Below, piece after piece: positions 12,716 through 27,842 of a stretch of 64,000 nt of DNA. Location: positions 1,385,286 to 1,449,285 of the forward strand of contig CAADRB010000031.1 of assembly GCA_900708905.1 (NCBI GenBank), written 5' to 3'. The position numbers and the translations under genes were made by a program. The notes below the pieces were generated by a model. That model was not told where the DNA came from and ran no database searches. It worked only from the letters and a program-made list of their open reading frames with translations. This stretch comes from Hymenolepis diminuta. Its lineage: Eukaryota > Platyhelminthes > Cestoda > Cyclophyllidea > Hymenolepididae. Positions within the stretch are counted from its first letter, which is position 1. Each line of letters opens with the position of its first letter.

Positions 12716-13240
12716 TAATGCAGAATTACAGCAGATAGGAAATAGGTTGGGATGATGACTTCTTTCCCAACCCAAAGAGCATACGTTGCTGCTTTTCAAA
12801 CGACCTTTTGAAGAGTTCAAAATGAATTCGAAGACAACATTAAGGATGATACTCTGATGCATGGCTTCTCAACCATTCTTGTCTTTCATAAGAGCTAAAA
12901 TACAGAGGATTTGACACTTAGGAGGAACAACGTCCCTGCTGATATTGTATGATCATTGATTTCCTTTTGGTCAATAGTCGCTTATAACTATTAGTTTTAA
13001 AAGTCTCTTAATTTAGGCCGTCTATTTTCTCTATAACGGCTTATCTAAATCCATAAATCATCGGCGGCCTGATCAACTTGTCCTAGTCAGTCTTTTATTT
13101 CTCGTTTGAATTTGATTATTTCAAAGAAGCTTTAGGGTAATAGAACTGGGAAGACTATTCATAGTAACCCGGAGTTGTTCCTCTTGGAAATTTCGCAGCC
13201 AAGCTTCAATGATGAAGCATAGAGTGTGAAATTTTAATCG
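12716..13240 (-). repeat. R1 interspersed repeat copy
   Basis: The R1 3' end is near 12716 (ACAGCAGATAGGAAATAGG in plus orientation). It is followed by the GTTGCTGCTTTTCAAAC block and GATACTCTGATGCATGGC, collinear with the 18.8 and 28 kb copies. The relic translation on the minus strand, VEKPCIRVSSLM, matches VETPYTKVASF in the 18.8 kb copy. The frame is broken by stops. No mariner is attached. Confidence 0.65.
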
Positions 13241-16200
13241 CTAGCTACCTGTAATGCATGAGTAATAGAATAATCAGTTGTTTTTTTAAAATTATCAACT
13301 TAAAGAATAAGACTTTAAACAAATGTAATTGATGCCTAATAATAAATGGTATGTTAATTTGTTTATATTGTGGGGGTATTAAAATAAATGGTTTCCGTCT
13401 AAAGGCTGTTTTAAACTTAGATAATATTTGCAGAGCCAACAATTAACCAAACGCTTGAAAACCAGTTCAGCATAAGTAATATTCCTGTCGGATACAAAAT
13501 TAAGGTAAAGAAGAACTTAGTAATTGATCTTCCTAAGTTTGTCACCGAATGTTAGCTTTCATATGATTCTTCTGTTGTTGTTGTTGTTCTGTAAAATATG
13601 AATGAAGGGAAAATGAATTTGGCCTTGAGACGGAGCTATTACAGTCAAAATCCAAAGAAAAGATTAACTGGAATTTTGTCGATGGGATACTTCCTTGTGT
13701 CTAAATTATATCATGGACAAAATTGACTTATAAATGACCCTTTTCCTAAAACATATATTTTTATTTCTTTGAAATAAGTGGATCCTGCATAATGTGTTCC
13801 TTCTAATTTGTGTTTTTCTTAATCGAAACCCAATTATGTATCTTATTAAAAATTAGCAGATATTTTCTAATTCAATCAGTACAATCAACAAATGTATAGT
13901 TTTTGATCATGATTGAAAATAATTTCGTTGGATGCATACAAAATTTTCTTCTGGCTTACTTTATGTTGCTCTGCCGGAATGATTTGCTATTAATTAAGTG
14001 GCGAATATATGTATATAAATACATGAAGTCACACATTCTAACGAAGAAATGAAAAAATACGTTAAATGTTTATCACTTTCTTGCCTTATTTGGTAGTATT
14101 TTCCGATCAATTAGAAAACCTGCGGGCAATATTTTCAAATACCTAGTACCTCCAAGTAATTTTTGGTTCTATGATTTTAAAATAATAAAATTATGTTAGC
14201 AGATTAGTTTGAATAAGTGATATTCAGAAATTCAAAAATCAGAACGTAGGGCATTGGATTGTAGCATAGTGGAGTTGAGCATAAAACCTTAATTCAGAGA
14301 TATAAAGTTCTCTGCCTCCGCTTGATTGTCTCTTCAAAACCAATTTTAGAATATTCCACAGTGCGGCTATTATTGTCTCTTGAACGGCTTTTAAAAAATC
14401 TTAGAATTAGCATTAGCAAGAGGATGAAGTTAGAGCGGAGACATCTGAATAGTAAGAAACTATGTTCACTTTTGAAGTACAATTTAAATGAAACGTATAA
14501 CCATGTAGAGGTGACATAGCGGAGCTTACACAATCACATCTATTAGAGCAAATAAACTTATAAGGGTCAGTCTTGGCAACAACAAAAATGAGGGAAATAG
14601 GTTGATTAGGGACACAGGAAAAATTCACTCCTTATAAGTTGGGTTGGATTAAGACACTCATGTTAATATTCTTTCTATAATAACAGATTGTGACGTCATG
14701 TGCTCTGCTTTGGGAACTAAGTAGATGGATTCTTTTCAATTTCATTTTTCTAACCAATTTTAATTAGATACAACAAAGTATACCATAAGAGCCTTAGAGT
14801 AGTTGCCAATAGGTTTAGTGTTTTCTATCTGTTGCCATTTTAACATTGTTAACATTGGATAAAAATAACTGAAATTTTAAAATCTCATTCAATGATTAAT
14901 GTCCAGATCTTTGGCCAGGCCAAATTAAAAAGATATTTTTCCTTTTTATTACATATAAAGTGAAAAAAAAATAAAGTGCCTGCAAATAACTTACTGAAAT
15001 GGACTCTTCGTCAACCACAAAAAGCTGCCTTATATAGTTAAATTAAGTGAGGGCATACATTTACTATATATATCAGCAAAATGTTAAACAGAAACATCAT
15101 TTAAACTCCAGGTCTAATTTTGTACAATCGTGACCTTAGTTATGGACAGAATTGTCCAAAAATATTTTATTTTCCTAATATAAAGAGTGTGTCATTTTAA
15201 AATTATTTCTTTTAAGTATGGCTAACTGACCTTAGTTTTATCTGGGGACAAGAGTGCACGGAAATAGTACTTTGATAACTATTTAAAAATACCACATCAT
15301 GGTAAAAACGTTCAATTTCTTGAATTGTGAAAAAAGTATGCAAAATCATGAAACCGCTAAATACTAGCCGATTGTGAGAAGCGACCTGGTTTTAACTAAG
15401 CCGAGAAAAGAAGAGTTCCTAATATCACACAATTGGAAGCAAATCTACTTATTAAAATATTAATTTAACTTTCAATCGATTCAATATAAAAATTCCTTTA
15501 TTCACTGAATTCATTTTTCTTTTCAATTTTTTTATCAATTCTTCACATTATTTGTCACCATTCACTATATTTTTAACTATTTATAAGTTACTCCTTTGTT
15601 TATTCAACCGGGGTTTGCAGTATCTGTTTCGAAATATAAGAATTCATTCTGTCCTTATTACATAATTAAGTCAAATTTACCTGACACCAACGTCGGACAC
15701 CCAACGCTCTTAAATTCCTTGATCAATTTAGTCCAACATTATTAACCACGGAAGCAGTTTGATCTAACTATGTTGCTTACGACCCAAAAATGTACATTCC
15801 CATTTGGCTAGTTCTATATCGGATCGCTGATGCCCCTGGAGCACAAAGAAATGACTGTCAAGCTCTGCTGTACTCAATAAAGCCCTTACGATAGTCCGTT
15901 CTTTTCTCTTATTTTACTTTTGGAAAATTAACGGATTCCGACAATTTGGTCTGCCTTTGAGTTTCTAGTGATAGCTGTAATTTAAAATTATCTGTGTTAT
16001 TTCAAATATGCATCTGTTCTAAATAAATAAATGTCCACCAAATAATTTCACATTTCAGTTCTTTTTTAATCTACCTACTACTAGCTAAAAAAATGTTTCT
16101 TTTGAGTACAAAAGCAAACTAAGAATATAATAGGAATGGTCAAATTTAAACTCCGGCTTTGATGGCCTAAGTCAACATTTTAATCTAAAATTGATTGAAC

Positions 16201-18582
16201 TTGTGAGCAATTAAAAACTTTTATCAGCTCGCTTACAGATGTTAATTCTTTCAGAGTAAACTCAGGAGGATTTGCCCGAAGCTTTAAAATTTGCCAGCCT
16301 TGAACACGCTTTTATGAAGATTAACAGGAACTTAAGTTAGATTTGAATCAAAGGTGAGCTAATTTTGTCAAAAATAAATAAACTGATTATTGATTTTGAA
16401 TTTAATCATTGAAAATTTCATATATTAATAAAAATGTTAATATGTTATAAAAGGGGAGTATCTATAGAGGGTAATGGTAATATATTTACTGTTTCAGAAA
16501 CATAATAAAGTAGTGAAGACTTTCCCTCATGGCAAATTTTTTTCAGAAGCATAAGAATTTTAACAGAAACAAAGGGCCGAGTAGAATAGGGGGTCAAGTA
16601 ATTGGATTACGCTTAAAATATACTGAGTATAAGATTTTGCGCAGAGGTACTATGCGAGTAAAAGCATAGAGGATTACGCGGAGACCCTCTCACTGGGATT
16701 CTAGCACTTCGTACAGGTTTTTATATGATAAGTGGAGTATAAAACTTAATGAGGTGAAAGGGTCATTATATTTATCTGATGTCAAAATATCAGGCAAAGA
16801 AAAAAATATGGATAAGGTTGGCATAAAGGACAACATGACATTTAGTCGGTTGTATCACTGACTAAAATCACTACGAAAGTACACCAAATTTGAAGAAATC
16901 GGCATTATCAATTTAGTAGGTTAATAAATTTTAGTTTTCAACAAGACGTTGACTAAGGATCTAATCACGAGCCATTTTGATTTTAAAAATGTAAAGTTAT
17001 TTCAAATCTGTGATTTTTAATAAGAAAATACGAGATAGGTACTGAGAAAAAGATGGTGTTAAAATAATGTGAGATATATGCATATATTTATGTGTATAAT
17101 ATATGCATATAATATTTAATATTTTCTAACTTGAATGATTAGTGCATTTTCCCGGAAATGGGACTCTAACTTGTTGAAGTCAGGAGTATAAGAGAGATGT
17201 ATTTTTATTTAGTGAAAATTTAACAGGTCATTTTCGAACTAACATCCAAATGGCATGTGCTTGAATTAGAGCAGCATATAGTCGCAAGTTAATGATAAAA
17301 AAGTTGATAAGTATCTGATTTATCAAATTTTGCATTAAAACAGTCGAAATTAAAAAACATGACTCTGAGTTTAAAAATGTAAACAATAAAAGTCAAGCTG
17401 TTAAAATATCTGTCAATTGTAAGATTGCAGCAGCGGTTGAAAAAAATTATTATAATTATTTACTGTAAAGTATTAATATGATCACTATAGACTCACGGGA
17501 TTTACTTCATGAAGTGTCAATTTATTAAAGAAAACTTCTTTTGATAATTAATTTTAACTGATTTGTAGGTTTTCCATTGAATTCGATCTCATGCTCAATG
17601 TGAATATTTAACACACAGAAATTGGCATTTGAGTAGTAATCTGGTTTACTGTGAAGATAGATAAATTAGCGCTAAGAGCAACGAGATTCAAGAATATTGT
17701 TATTTTCCTTAATAATGTGACAGATGTCAATTAACAGAAAGTTGAACAGATGACAAAGGAGTGGAGGTGGAAAAGGTGTTGAGAGCAAAGTCAAGGTTTC
17801 AGAGAGTCCCTCTTCATTTGATTTTTGATGTCAGGCTATGCAGTTATCATTAATTGGGTAATTAATGTTTCAAAATTCAATATTCATTCCCCGGATTGCA
17901 GCAAATCCTCGTTCTCTACATTCTTACTGATCACTCGTTTAATTATATCCTGCTATTCTTGTAACGTCATTTCATTTTTCCTTTCAATGGTTGAGAAAGT
18001 AAAATGATTTAACACGATATTCAGCCGCTCAAATTCTCAACATATGTTATTGATGAAACAATGAGAATGAAATCTATTACGCAATCAGGTCACAACTGCA
18101 AATAAATATACATTTTAATATTTTCTAAAAAATGGCGACGCAAATTAATTCTGAATCAGAGAGAGTTACTAGTTCTCTGTTTTCAATACCATTTCAGATA
18201 CAAAGAACAGATTTTGATTTCAGTCAATTTGACATTCGTTTGTGATAATTAATTAATCGTAACTAAAATATTTATAGACTCAATTTAACAAAATACTGAG
18301 ACTATTTTATATGAATAATTTTCTAAAACTTTTATTGTTATTTTCAATGAAAAGAAAAAAAATACGTATCATAAGTCACGCTGTTGTCAGGAAAAGGAAA
18401 TATATATACTCTCGATAAATTTGACATAAAATAAATCAGTGAACCAATTCAAGAAAATAACTATTTCAGATTTGTCTTCTGCAGCAAGGAAATAGGAGCA
18501 TTAACTAGCTATATTTCTGTGGTGATTCAAGATACATTATCATAATAAAGGAAAAAATGAGCATTAGAAATTTAACCGGGTT
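13241..18582. other. Intergenic, no gene seen
   Basis: It contains the TGT microsatellite at 13573 and overlapping open frames on both strands at 14294-14628, which look like chance. The palindrome-rich ATATGCATAT sequence around 17073-17112 is low-complexity. Confidence 0.55.
13573..13588. repeat. (TGT)n microsatellite
   Basis: Five TGT units plus one base. It lies outside any recognised coding sequence. Confidence 0.9.
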
Positions 18583-19240
18583 TTAATAAACAAATTGGTG
18601 TTGTTGTACATAACCGTTTATTAATATGTTATAACATATAGTAACTGAAAAGGCAAATTTATTGCTACATTGAGGGAAAGCAGTTTCTGGAAAAGTTTGG
18701 AAATTTTGAATTATGGGACTTTTAATATGTGTACATTCCCCTCTTGGGCTGAATAACACATAGTGCTGCTTTTTCAAACAAAATTTTGAATAGCTAGCAC
18801 TACAGCTGATGTCAATAAAAGATGCTACTTTGGTATATGGCGTTTCGACCACTTTATGAAACCAAAAAACAACCAGAGTTTGATTATTGATCATTGCCCT
18901 CAAAGAAGAGTGATCCTCCTATGTTACAAGCGCATTCTGTTCCTTTCGGCGAACATTCGTATATAGTCGGCAGCTTCGCACTTCATCATTTCTGTTCTAA
19001 TTCCCCTAAGGTAGACGCCTACTTTGTGAGATATGTTTTGGATGTTTTAGCCACGGCATTCTAATTGATCCGCCATTGTCATGACTTTGTGTATGCTCTT
19101 CTAGTTTTTTTTTAAAACCTGATGAAAACTGTTTTAAGAAGAATAACAATGTATTCCAGGAAGAATGAAGCGGGGTAGAGGTTCAACAGGTATGCTGTGA
19201 AGTCGAATTTCCAAGAAATTTGCCATCAATTTATTCTGGA
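18583..19240 (-). repeat. R1 interspersed repeat copy with a 106-codon open frame
   Basis: The minus strand is open at 18583-18903 and contains VVETPYTKVASF, which aligns with the other R1 copies. Upstream, relics GVYLRGIRTEMM and IRMFAERNRM align with MFAENRAMLLH in the 28 kb copy after a single stop. The blocks GTGCTGCTTTTTCAAAC and TGATCCTCCTATGTTAC correspond to blocks at 12.8 and 28.1 kb. The open frame is probably a surviving piece of R1 coding sequence, extended by chance past the repeat end, rather than a host gene. No domain is recognised. Confidence 0.6.
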
Positions 19241-20582
19241 AACATTATTTAACAATTTTAACCACTATCAAACCTCACCAGCTTAAAATGAACAATAAAC
19301 CCAGAAATAAGGAATTGGGAACGTTACCACTCTTCTAAAGTTTTATTACCAGATGTGCGCTTCTTTATGAGGCTTCAGAATTCTGAGGTACTCTAAAAGA
19401 ATTTCTTAGTTGAATTAAGCCTTTTAAGATTATTATCCTCAAAAACGATCAACGGATTTTGGATTTGAAATTGAAATTATGCCGGACACAATAAGAATGG
19501 CAAATCATTGGAATCGAGTGAGCTTCTTCTAATTTAGATGAACTTAAATGCTAAAGCTGTACATAATTTTGCTGAAATCTTATGCTAGATACAATCTGTA
19601 AAATATATTTGATCATAATATAATAATTAGTTAGAAAAGTTCCATTAATTTAGAACATTAAATTTGATATAAAAAGCAATTATAACCGGTTTATTTCCTG
19701 TTTAAAGTACAGAAGACTTAAAATCATAATTTTTCAGGCGTCAGTTGTTTTAATGCAAACAAATCGTGCACTCATATTATGTTGATATTTGCCCACTGTA
19801 CATAATTCCTGTTGATTATAGTTGAAGTCAGATCCATCTAGACAGTTTAACGATTTTTATTTAATTACTTTAAATAACATTGAAATATTCTAAAAAATTT
19901 ATTTCCACTTTGAACGTAAAATTGCAAAATTGTCAAATTGTTGTATGGAATGTAATTAAGCGCGAGCAACCACGTAAAGACTAATCTGTCTGCAATCAAG
20001 AAAGAATTATTTTGTTTTGAAAATCCCAATGCTCCAATGATTAATGCTCATGATTTGATCCTAATTTTTAAGAGAGAGTAAATATTTGATAACTAACCGA
20101 TTTAAGGGGACGGCTGTTTGAGTAGTTTATTATTTCAATCATCAATAGATTGACAGAGTTAGCAGATACAATTTTAATGAAACTGAGGTCTTCATATTCC
20201 ATTACAAGTAAACAAAAACATAATTAAATTAAAAAAAGCTAATCGCTAATTTAAAAACTTTTCACATTATTTTTACTTTTTTACTTAAACGTTTTTATTA
20301 CTTACTTTAAATTTTTAGAATGACGAAAAAATTATTAAACCACTATTTTAAATATCTTTTTTTTTACTCTAAAGCGGTGCTTAGATAAATAACAGTCAAG
20401 GAGAAATGCTCCTGGTTACAAATCTAATATAGAGTAATTTAAATTCTTGCTATTCTTGTCACATTTATCAAATTATTATAATCCATTATAAATGGAAAAC
20501 TTAAATTTAATCAGAGAGAAGGAGTGATGGAAGCGATTGTATTAATGTCTGAGATATTTTAAATTAAGTTGAGGATAAAGTC

Positions 20583-20834
20583 TTACTGAATCAGAACACT
20601 AGCATAACTAGGTTGTCTGCATTTTAATTTATCTTTCATAGCATTTTCGACTATCTCTTTTCTCGTTGCATTGAAAATCCAAATGGCATGCTTTCCTATG
20701 ATTTTGCAACCACCCTCCTTACATACGTCTCGAAATAGCCACCCATTGGACAAGGAAATCTTTCGGTTTGTGGATGGGCTGTTTTTAGTCATAACTTGTT
20801 CACCAATGTTTTCTAATCTCATATGCGTTAGCAA
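20583..20834 (-). other. Unrecognised 83-codon open frame
   Basis: The minus-strand frame begins after a TAA and opens at TTG; its first ATG is the fifth codon. The composition is protein-like, with Gly, Trp and Cys in GWLFRDVCKEGGCKIIGKHA. No homologous copy was seen in the window and no family is recognised. Confidence 0.2.
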
Positions 20835-23800
20835 AAATTAATGACCCAGACTATTTCCCTTTCCACACATTTTTTGCCGTTTCCGTTCCAGTAAATGCAG
20901 AAGAGATTTGATAAATAAACTGCAAAGCTTTAGTTAATGGAAGGTGTTGTAAGTTAAATATAAAATGCTATGTTATTTTATTGTTCTACTAAATAAATTT
21001 GCAGTTAACCACCTAAATCATATTCAATGTTTCGCATATTTTAATAAAAAATATTCTCAATAATAATGGCGAGTATTGTATAGGTGTATATATTCAAACA
21101 AGTAAAAAAAACTAAGACCTTAGATCTGTAAAAGATAAGAATTATTCATCGACAGTTGAATAAAGTTTTCGCGATTTATCAGGAATATCCATTATCTAAT
21201 CTCATTATGTCGAATCCGTTCAGTCGATGTGTGTACGCATCTCAATCTTTCCTAAATTTTCAGCTTCCTTTCGAACTGCATAATTTTGAAACAGGATATT
21301 AAATTATGACATCTTAAATGTCTTTCATTCATTAAGAGACTAGAATATATTTTAGTTTTGTTGTTAATTCAACACTGGAGGTTTCCATCGAGTGGCCCCT
21401 TTAATCGTTTTATTTCGCTCATTGAAGAGTTTTCTTAAATTCATTCTGGGTAGAGGAAAGCCAAATTTAACATTTTTGTTTTGTTTTCTCCGCCGCTTCA
21501 GTGCTGAAAAGTCTAGTCCAGTTGTCCGCACACTACAGTTGATTTAAAGTAGAGAAAATTTAGACGGAATGCAGTTAAACCAAGAGATTAAATTAACTAA
21601 ACAAAGGCATTGTATGGGAATATGAGCTGCCTTCATATCTGATACTTGGGGAATCAAAACATCACTGGAATGATGGTAATTAAGTCAAAAACAGCTGTCA
21701 ACCTATCAAGAGTAATCACCTCGTCGCGATAAGGACGATGAGTGACTTAGGGACAACGTGGGAGAATTGCTTATCTTTGGAAAATACACTATAAATACGG
21801 CTGTAAGACTTGTTTTGGTGTCTTATCATTATCTGAGTTTGCAAAACCCGCAAAATATCGAGTAAGCTGTTAACCGTTGAACCGGTGCATTTTTAAAGGT
21901 CTTACATTTTGGTCGTCATTCGCTTGTAAATACTTTATTTGATAGATATCTACGACCTATGGAGACAAATTTTTATCAAATAGGTTACAAATTTAAATTG
22001 TATTGAATAACGTCACTAATACAATTGAAGTAGGCACTTGAGGTTAATTCTTCTAATTCGCGACAACTGCGAATCTAAATATTTACAGTAACAAGTATAA
22101 CACTTTGTTTTTAAAGATATAATTAAAACCTATTATGCTGATGCTGTCAAATTCATTTATGTAAATTGACATTGAATCAATCACAAATGTCAGTTTGAGG
22201 TATAGGTTCAAATTTTATATAATTTATTTATTTGTTTAAATTAATTTTGCCTCTTAAAGCACGAATTTATAGTGAAAACATGCAAAAAATCCTGAATAGT
22301 AAATACTTTAAGGGTATTTTATAATGCAGCAAATTGTACGTTTTAAATATAAAAACTTAAATTTGCATGTATAATTATATTTGAATAACTATTTGTAAAG
22401 CCTTAAACTCCAGTTTTTGTCTCTCCTCGCCATTCTTCTACCTCGTTGGACGTTTTCACTGTCCTCAGAGTTCAAAGCCTTTCGCAAAATTTTGGCTTAT
22501 ACTGGACCATTAATAATTTAAATCAACCATGGTCTATTAAATCTGACAATATTTCACTAGGACAGGAGTTAAGTTCACTAATTTTAATACTAAATCCTCA
22601 GTGACTGTGGTAGACTGATGAACCAGTTCACACCAATTATTAATTTATTCTCCTTTTCCTGCAATAAAAATATCTGGCTATCAAGCACGCTTTATCCATA
22701 ATCAGTGGGTGCTTAATTCTGACCGATTTTTTTCAACGAGTTTCATCCCCAAGCTAAAACTTGCCTCTGCCTCTTTCAGTACTTAACGCCTTCTAAACTG
22801 GACTCAAGACATGACATACTGAACTGGTTTTAAGACCGATCATAATAACCAAAAAAACTAATTTTAACCGCTTTGGAATGGAACGGAACTCGAAGTAATC
22901 ACTAAATAGGACATGCTAATTTTACTATGTTTTATATCCTCTGGAAGCAAAATAAATATCAAATCATTCAAACATTCGCCCACTCATATTTTCATTTAAC
23001 AGTATTAGTCAACATGTCATTCTTTTTTCATCTGTCTGAACTGTAGAGAATATACTAGTCAGGCATCATACACGGAGGGAAAACAGAAAAAGAATAACAA
23101 AACTAGACTTCTTTCCTTTTCGACTGAAATATTTTGTAAAAAACTAAAATTGTATTATTTTAGTTAGCATTTTTATTCTAATATTTTCAAGAATAATTTA
23201 CATCAATATCTCTGCTTCAATGAGGTTTTTCTTCAACACACTAAATGAATGGGGCACTCTTTATTTAACTGCCAATGTCTATACATAAGTTCTTTCCAAA
23301 TATCTGATTTCGCGAAATATCAATTTGCTTTAGTAAGGGTTAAAACCGATAGGTTATAAAATGTGAGCGTAAAGTGCAGTCAGGTTTTCAAGAGTGATTC
23401 TTTATAACTATCTCATTTACGCATCAAGCACATTTGTTAAGCCATAATTACAGTTTCTGATTGGCTTTCCATATGATATATAGATACGGGGTTTAATTAG
23501 TGAATCTAAAAAATGTAAATTTAAATAAACGTCACATTGATTTATTAATATGTTGGTAGCTCCTTCAAGCAAGGGCATTTTTAAGCTCTTATCCAACGTG
23601 TTCATTTAAAATGTTACCTTTTGTTAAATTCACTAACATGGGTGTTGAAATGGTCAATTGACCATATACAAGTTTGAATGACACCTAATATTTCTTTTCA
23701 TTTAGTAAATTTTAGTGGATAACAATTGGTAGATTCGTTCAGCAGATATTGAATGTGAGCCCTATGTATCACTTATTCAAAGTATGACATTGATATCATT

Positions 23801-25105
23801 CTCAAATAATTAATTCTGCCACTTATTTTTGTTGTTGCTCATACCAATGCAAAAATCGTGGTTAGTAAAAAAGTCCAGTAAGACAAGGGAGGTGAATTGG
23901 GCCGAGGAAGAATATCATTTAAGGACCTTAAAAATCATACTTTATTTAAATTCTTGAAGCGCTGAGTTCTTCCATTTATCTTTAAGAGTATGGGCCATTG
24001 TGCTACTGTTTGAAGTTTAAAATTAATTATCCATAAACTAGTGAAACTATGGGTGAAATTATGAAGACGAAATTCGAAACTAATTGAACATAATTTAGTA
24101 ATAACTTGGCCTTTGGTGTCTACATTAAGGTGAATCAACATTTAAATGTTGTTCTTAAAGGATCAAAGGCTTTATTTCTCCAAACTTAAGATTGCAATTC
24201 AACTCCGTCATTGTTCAAAGGTTTTTCCCACAATAATCATTCAGAAAGAATATAAACTCCTTAAATTTATTTTTTTGATGAGTGTATATAACTATAAATC
24301 CATGGTAAAAAAGTTAAAAATAATTTATCGGATTTGAATTTGAAAGTAAACATAAGTATACTCAGAGCAGATATTGATATTAAAGTCGATGTCATGAAAA
24401 CGGGTTGATATTAAAGACGAGATTTTTAATGTTTTAATTAAAAAAAGCTTCTTATTTATGAAAAGTTTAACTGAAGCATATGTTGCAATACTGGCGTTAA
24501 CCTTGAAGAATATTATCATTGATATTTTACTAAATGACTAAAATACCACGTCTTCATGAAATCTCTGGAAAATTTAGGCAAAACTCCTTAGGCCGAGTAT
24601 CAAGGTACTAGGAAATAACTATTTAAAATTTTTAATTTAATTTTTGAAATAAATAATTAATCTTCGCATTAGGGAGAATATGAAATTATTTAAAATATTG
24701 TATTATTAAAGCAATTAATTTATAATAAACATGGTAATTCAATTTCAGGGTTACTAAAATATTATGAAGAGATTGTTTACTTTTGATTTCATAATTCATT
24801 TGCCACAGAAGTAGAAAAAGGAAGAATTTGAAATTAGATTTTTTTTGTTAAAAACAGAAATAAGGCAGCAGCCTTGTAATTTGTAATTTGATGAAATGAC
24901 TTTTCTATGAAGGCGTAGGTTTGAGATTACGGAGGAAGTCGATAAATAGTTTTAAGGTCAGAATGATGTCAAAAATTGAGCAGCAAAAAACAATGATAAA
25001 GAAATGGGAAGAAGAATATATAATATCAACAAGAAGTAAGCATGTTTCCAGATAAACAACGTAGACATTTCAAATTTCCCACATTTTATCATTACAGATT
25101 CCGCA

Positions 25106-25121
25106 TCTCTCTCTCTCTCTT
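25106..25121. repeat. (TC)n microsatellite
   Basis: Sixteen bases of alternating TC. Confidence 0.9.
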
Positions 25122-27466
25122 TAATCAAGATGAGATCTGATCACTCTTTTAATAATTTTGATTTTAACTTATGCTTCCGTAGACATTTTACACTATTAAA
25201 AGGTTACTAAATTTCAGCTTTTTGCCTTTGTCTTATATTTTATGCAAGATTTTATATCTAAATGTTACTTTTTCATTGCTTATTGTTACATTCAGTACAT
25301 TTCTTAAGTTTTTGCATTCAAACCGGGGAGGTTAGGCTGATATATGTGCAATGTTTCTGCTTACTTAATCAAAAATGTCAAATTATTATTTAAATTTAAT
25401 AATTTTGATCTAATTTTCATATTCCTAAATTTAAATTTGCCAAACCTTGAAATACGGAGTGATTAAACCACTAAAAAGTGACCAAATGAAAAATTTTTAA
25501 CTTTTATTACGGACTTCACTCTACAGCACTTTGGAAAAAAAGTCCAGCATGAAAAACAGAAACAATGAATAGTGAAATCTGGGATGGAGAAATAAGTCGG
25601 TCAAATTCTCTAAGTAAAAGACATGTTTATCTTCAAAAAGACTTGTAGAAACACTACATGAAAGAATTCTGTTGATGGCAAGACGCTTCCATAAGAAAAA
25701 AGTTAGGGAAATTTTTCACAGTTTTGTATCATTTGAAGATGCACGTTAGAAAGCAATATTGACTGATTGAACGAATAGTTTTGCGAAAAAAGATATGCAA
25801 AACCGAAGTAAATGGTAAATAACTTATGATTTTATCGTAAAATATTCAATTTGGGTTTTCATAATTTCTACGAGTCCGCCCCTATATCTAATGATGTGAG
25901 TAATTTAAACTTAACTTTGAAAGTTGAATTTCACTTTGCATAGAATTCCTATTAGATGAAATTTCAAGTAAATGTTTTCAAGAGGACACTTAGGTATGTA
26001 TGAAATTCATTTATACTAATAGCATTTTATAAATATTTACTAGCAGTGCTCATTATAGTTTTGGAAAAGGTGCTTTTCCAACTTTTAACCTTACATCTGT
26101 TTCAAACTTTTGACTTCACTGCTTTATCAATGGTAATATACACATATATATATGCTGTTGATTTCAACTGCTATCATATAATATTGAATTTATTTGCGAA
26201 TGATAAGTTAATTGAAATTATCCAATAGAAGCTAGCAAATTATTTTAGGATTATCTAGCGGAATGGTCTTAGTGTCCTTTAAGGTCATGCTGCTGGGAAA
26301 ATTATGTGGCATGCAGAGTCACAGGTCATGGGGGAATTTATGACTCTAGTTCACAAATGACTAGATATAAATTGGGAGGAAAAAATATCCACGGCTTGAC
26401 ATCAGTTCATTCAAATGAATACATATTTTTAAAGGGCTAATCTAATATTTCAGCCCACAACAATAAGAAAAAGATGTACTATTTTTCAATTGTAAGAAAG
26501 TAACTGAAATTTAGTATGTAAGGTAAAATTCGATAGAAAGAGAGTGGATTGAAAAGAGAGTTTTACAAGAGCTCCTTTCCTTAGTTTTTGTGTTCACTGC
26601 TTCAAATTCCACAATTTGAATTTTATGATTTGTCACCCGGATTACTGATTAAATTCTTCTTCACACACCTTGATGCTTATTGATCAGTTTGCAAAGTTGT
26701 GATGGCAGGTCTTGTCACTTTAATTAACTTGTTACTTCAAAAGCCAAAGATGCAGCAAGGTCTTGAATGATCTTAAGCAGTTCACATGATCTAAGGTAAA
26801 CTCTTATTTTCAGTAAGAAGAGATATAAAAATGGGCCTATATTTCATAATTTAAGGTGATAAAATCGAAATCAAATATTCAACAGAAGCAATTTTGTTTT
26901 AATGAGTAAAGTATGCATGATTGGATTTTTTGAGAATAAACATTTTTTATTATATGGAAAGACAGCAGCAATACAAATTTGCAAAAGCCAATATAATCTT
27001 TTTTGTGTCAATTATCGATTATTTTGCTAGTAATAAATTTATTTTTGTATCACAGATACATTTTTTTAAAAAGACTTACCTACCTATAAGAATCCTGCTA
27101 ATAGCAAAGCGTACATATTTGGGGAGATTTTGTATCATTTCACTTCAATTTAGATGTTTACTAAAGGGCAATATTAGATGATTAAACTGTCAGCTATTTG
27201 TGGGTCAATATCTTAGGTCAAATCCACTGATTCTATGAAGGCGTATATAAATAAATGTATTTTACTCCTTTGGCATAATTTATCTCGTTATTCCCACATT
27301 TTTGTGAAAACGAATTGTGGAGAATAGAGTCTGAATTCTCGCAGCCTTTGCGTTCTCTTTGATTTTCCTGTCACTTTGCCTGGCTTAATGAAAATTGGAA
27401 GAGTTGGAGCTTAACAAATTGTTTACTACTGTAATGACCAATAATTGCGTAAACATATAAAGTTGG

Positions 27467-27485
27467 TATATATATATATATATAT
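27467..27485. repeat. (TA)n microsatellite
   Basis: Nineteen bases of uninterrupted TA. Confidence 0.95.
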
Positions 27486-27842
27486 GACTAAAAGTTAAAT
27501 GTTTACATCCATTTGGACATAAGGCAATAATATTCAAAGGTTTTAATCAAAAGTTTCAATTTACTTACTCGTTAAATTATTCACTTGGAAAATCCATTTA
27601 AGCAAACTTTAGCATCTAGCACACATTTCTGAAAGTGGATACAATGCAAAAGTTGTTGATTCCGGACTTTTGATCAAAGATTTTTATGTAACGCATAATT
27701 ACTTATGCCTATGTGTGCTGCAACAGTAAGGGCTTAACTTTGAACGGAAATCCGTAACAATCCCGGATTTCAGAGAGCAATTTAAATTTGTCTGTAATCA
27801 TATTTTCGTTTTTAATAATAGGTGTTATTCAGAATACTAGCT

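Larger units (their letters stand above)
19241..27842. other. Long intergenic stretch
   Basis: AT-rich DNA with the microsatellites at 25106 and 27467 and one unassigned minus-strand frame at 20583-20834. No mobile-element ends or gene exons are recognised. Confidence 0.55.

Noticed and set aside
14294..14628. Three overlapping open frames on both strands
   Set aside because: Simultaneous openness on opposite strands with no homology or motif is best explained by local lack of stop triplets.
17073..17112. Repeated ATATGCATAT palindromes
   Set aside because: Low-complexity AT sequence. There is no evidence of a binding-site array or element end.
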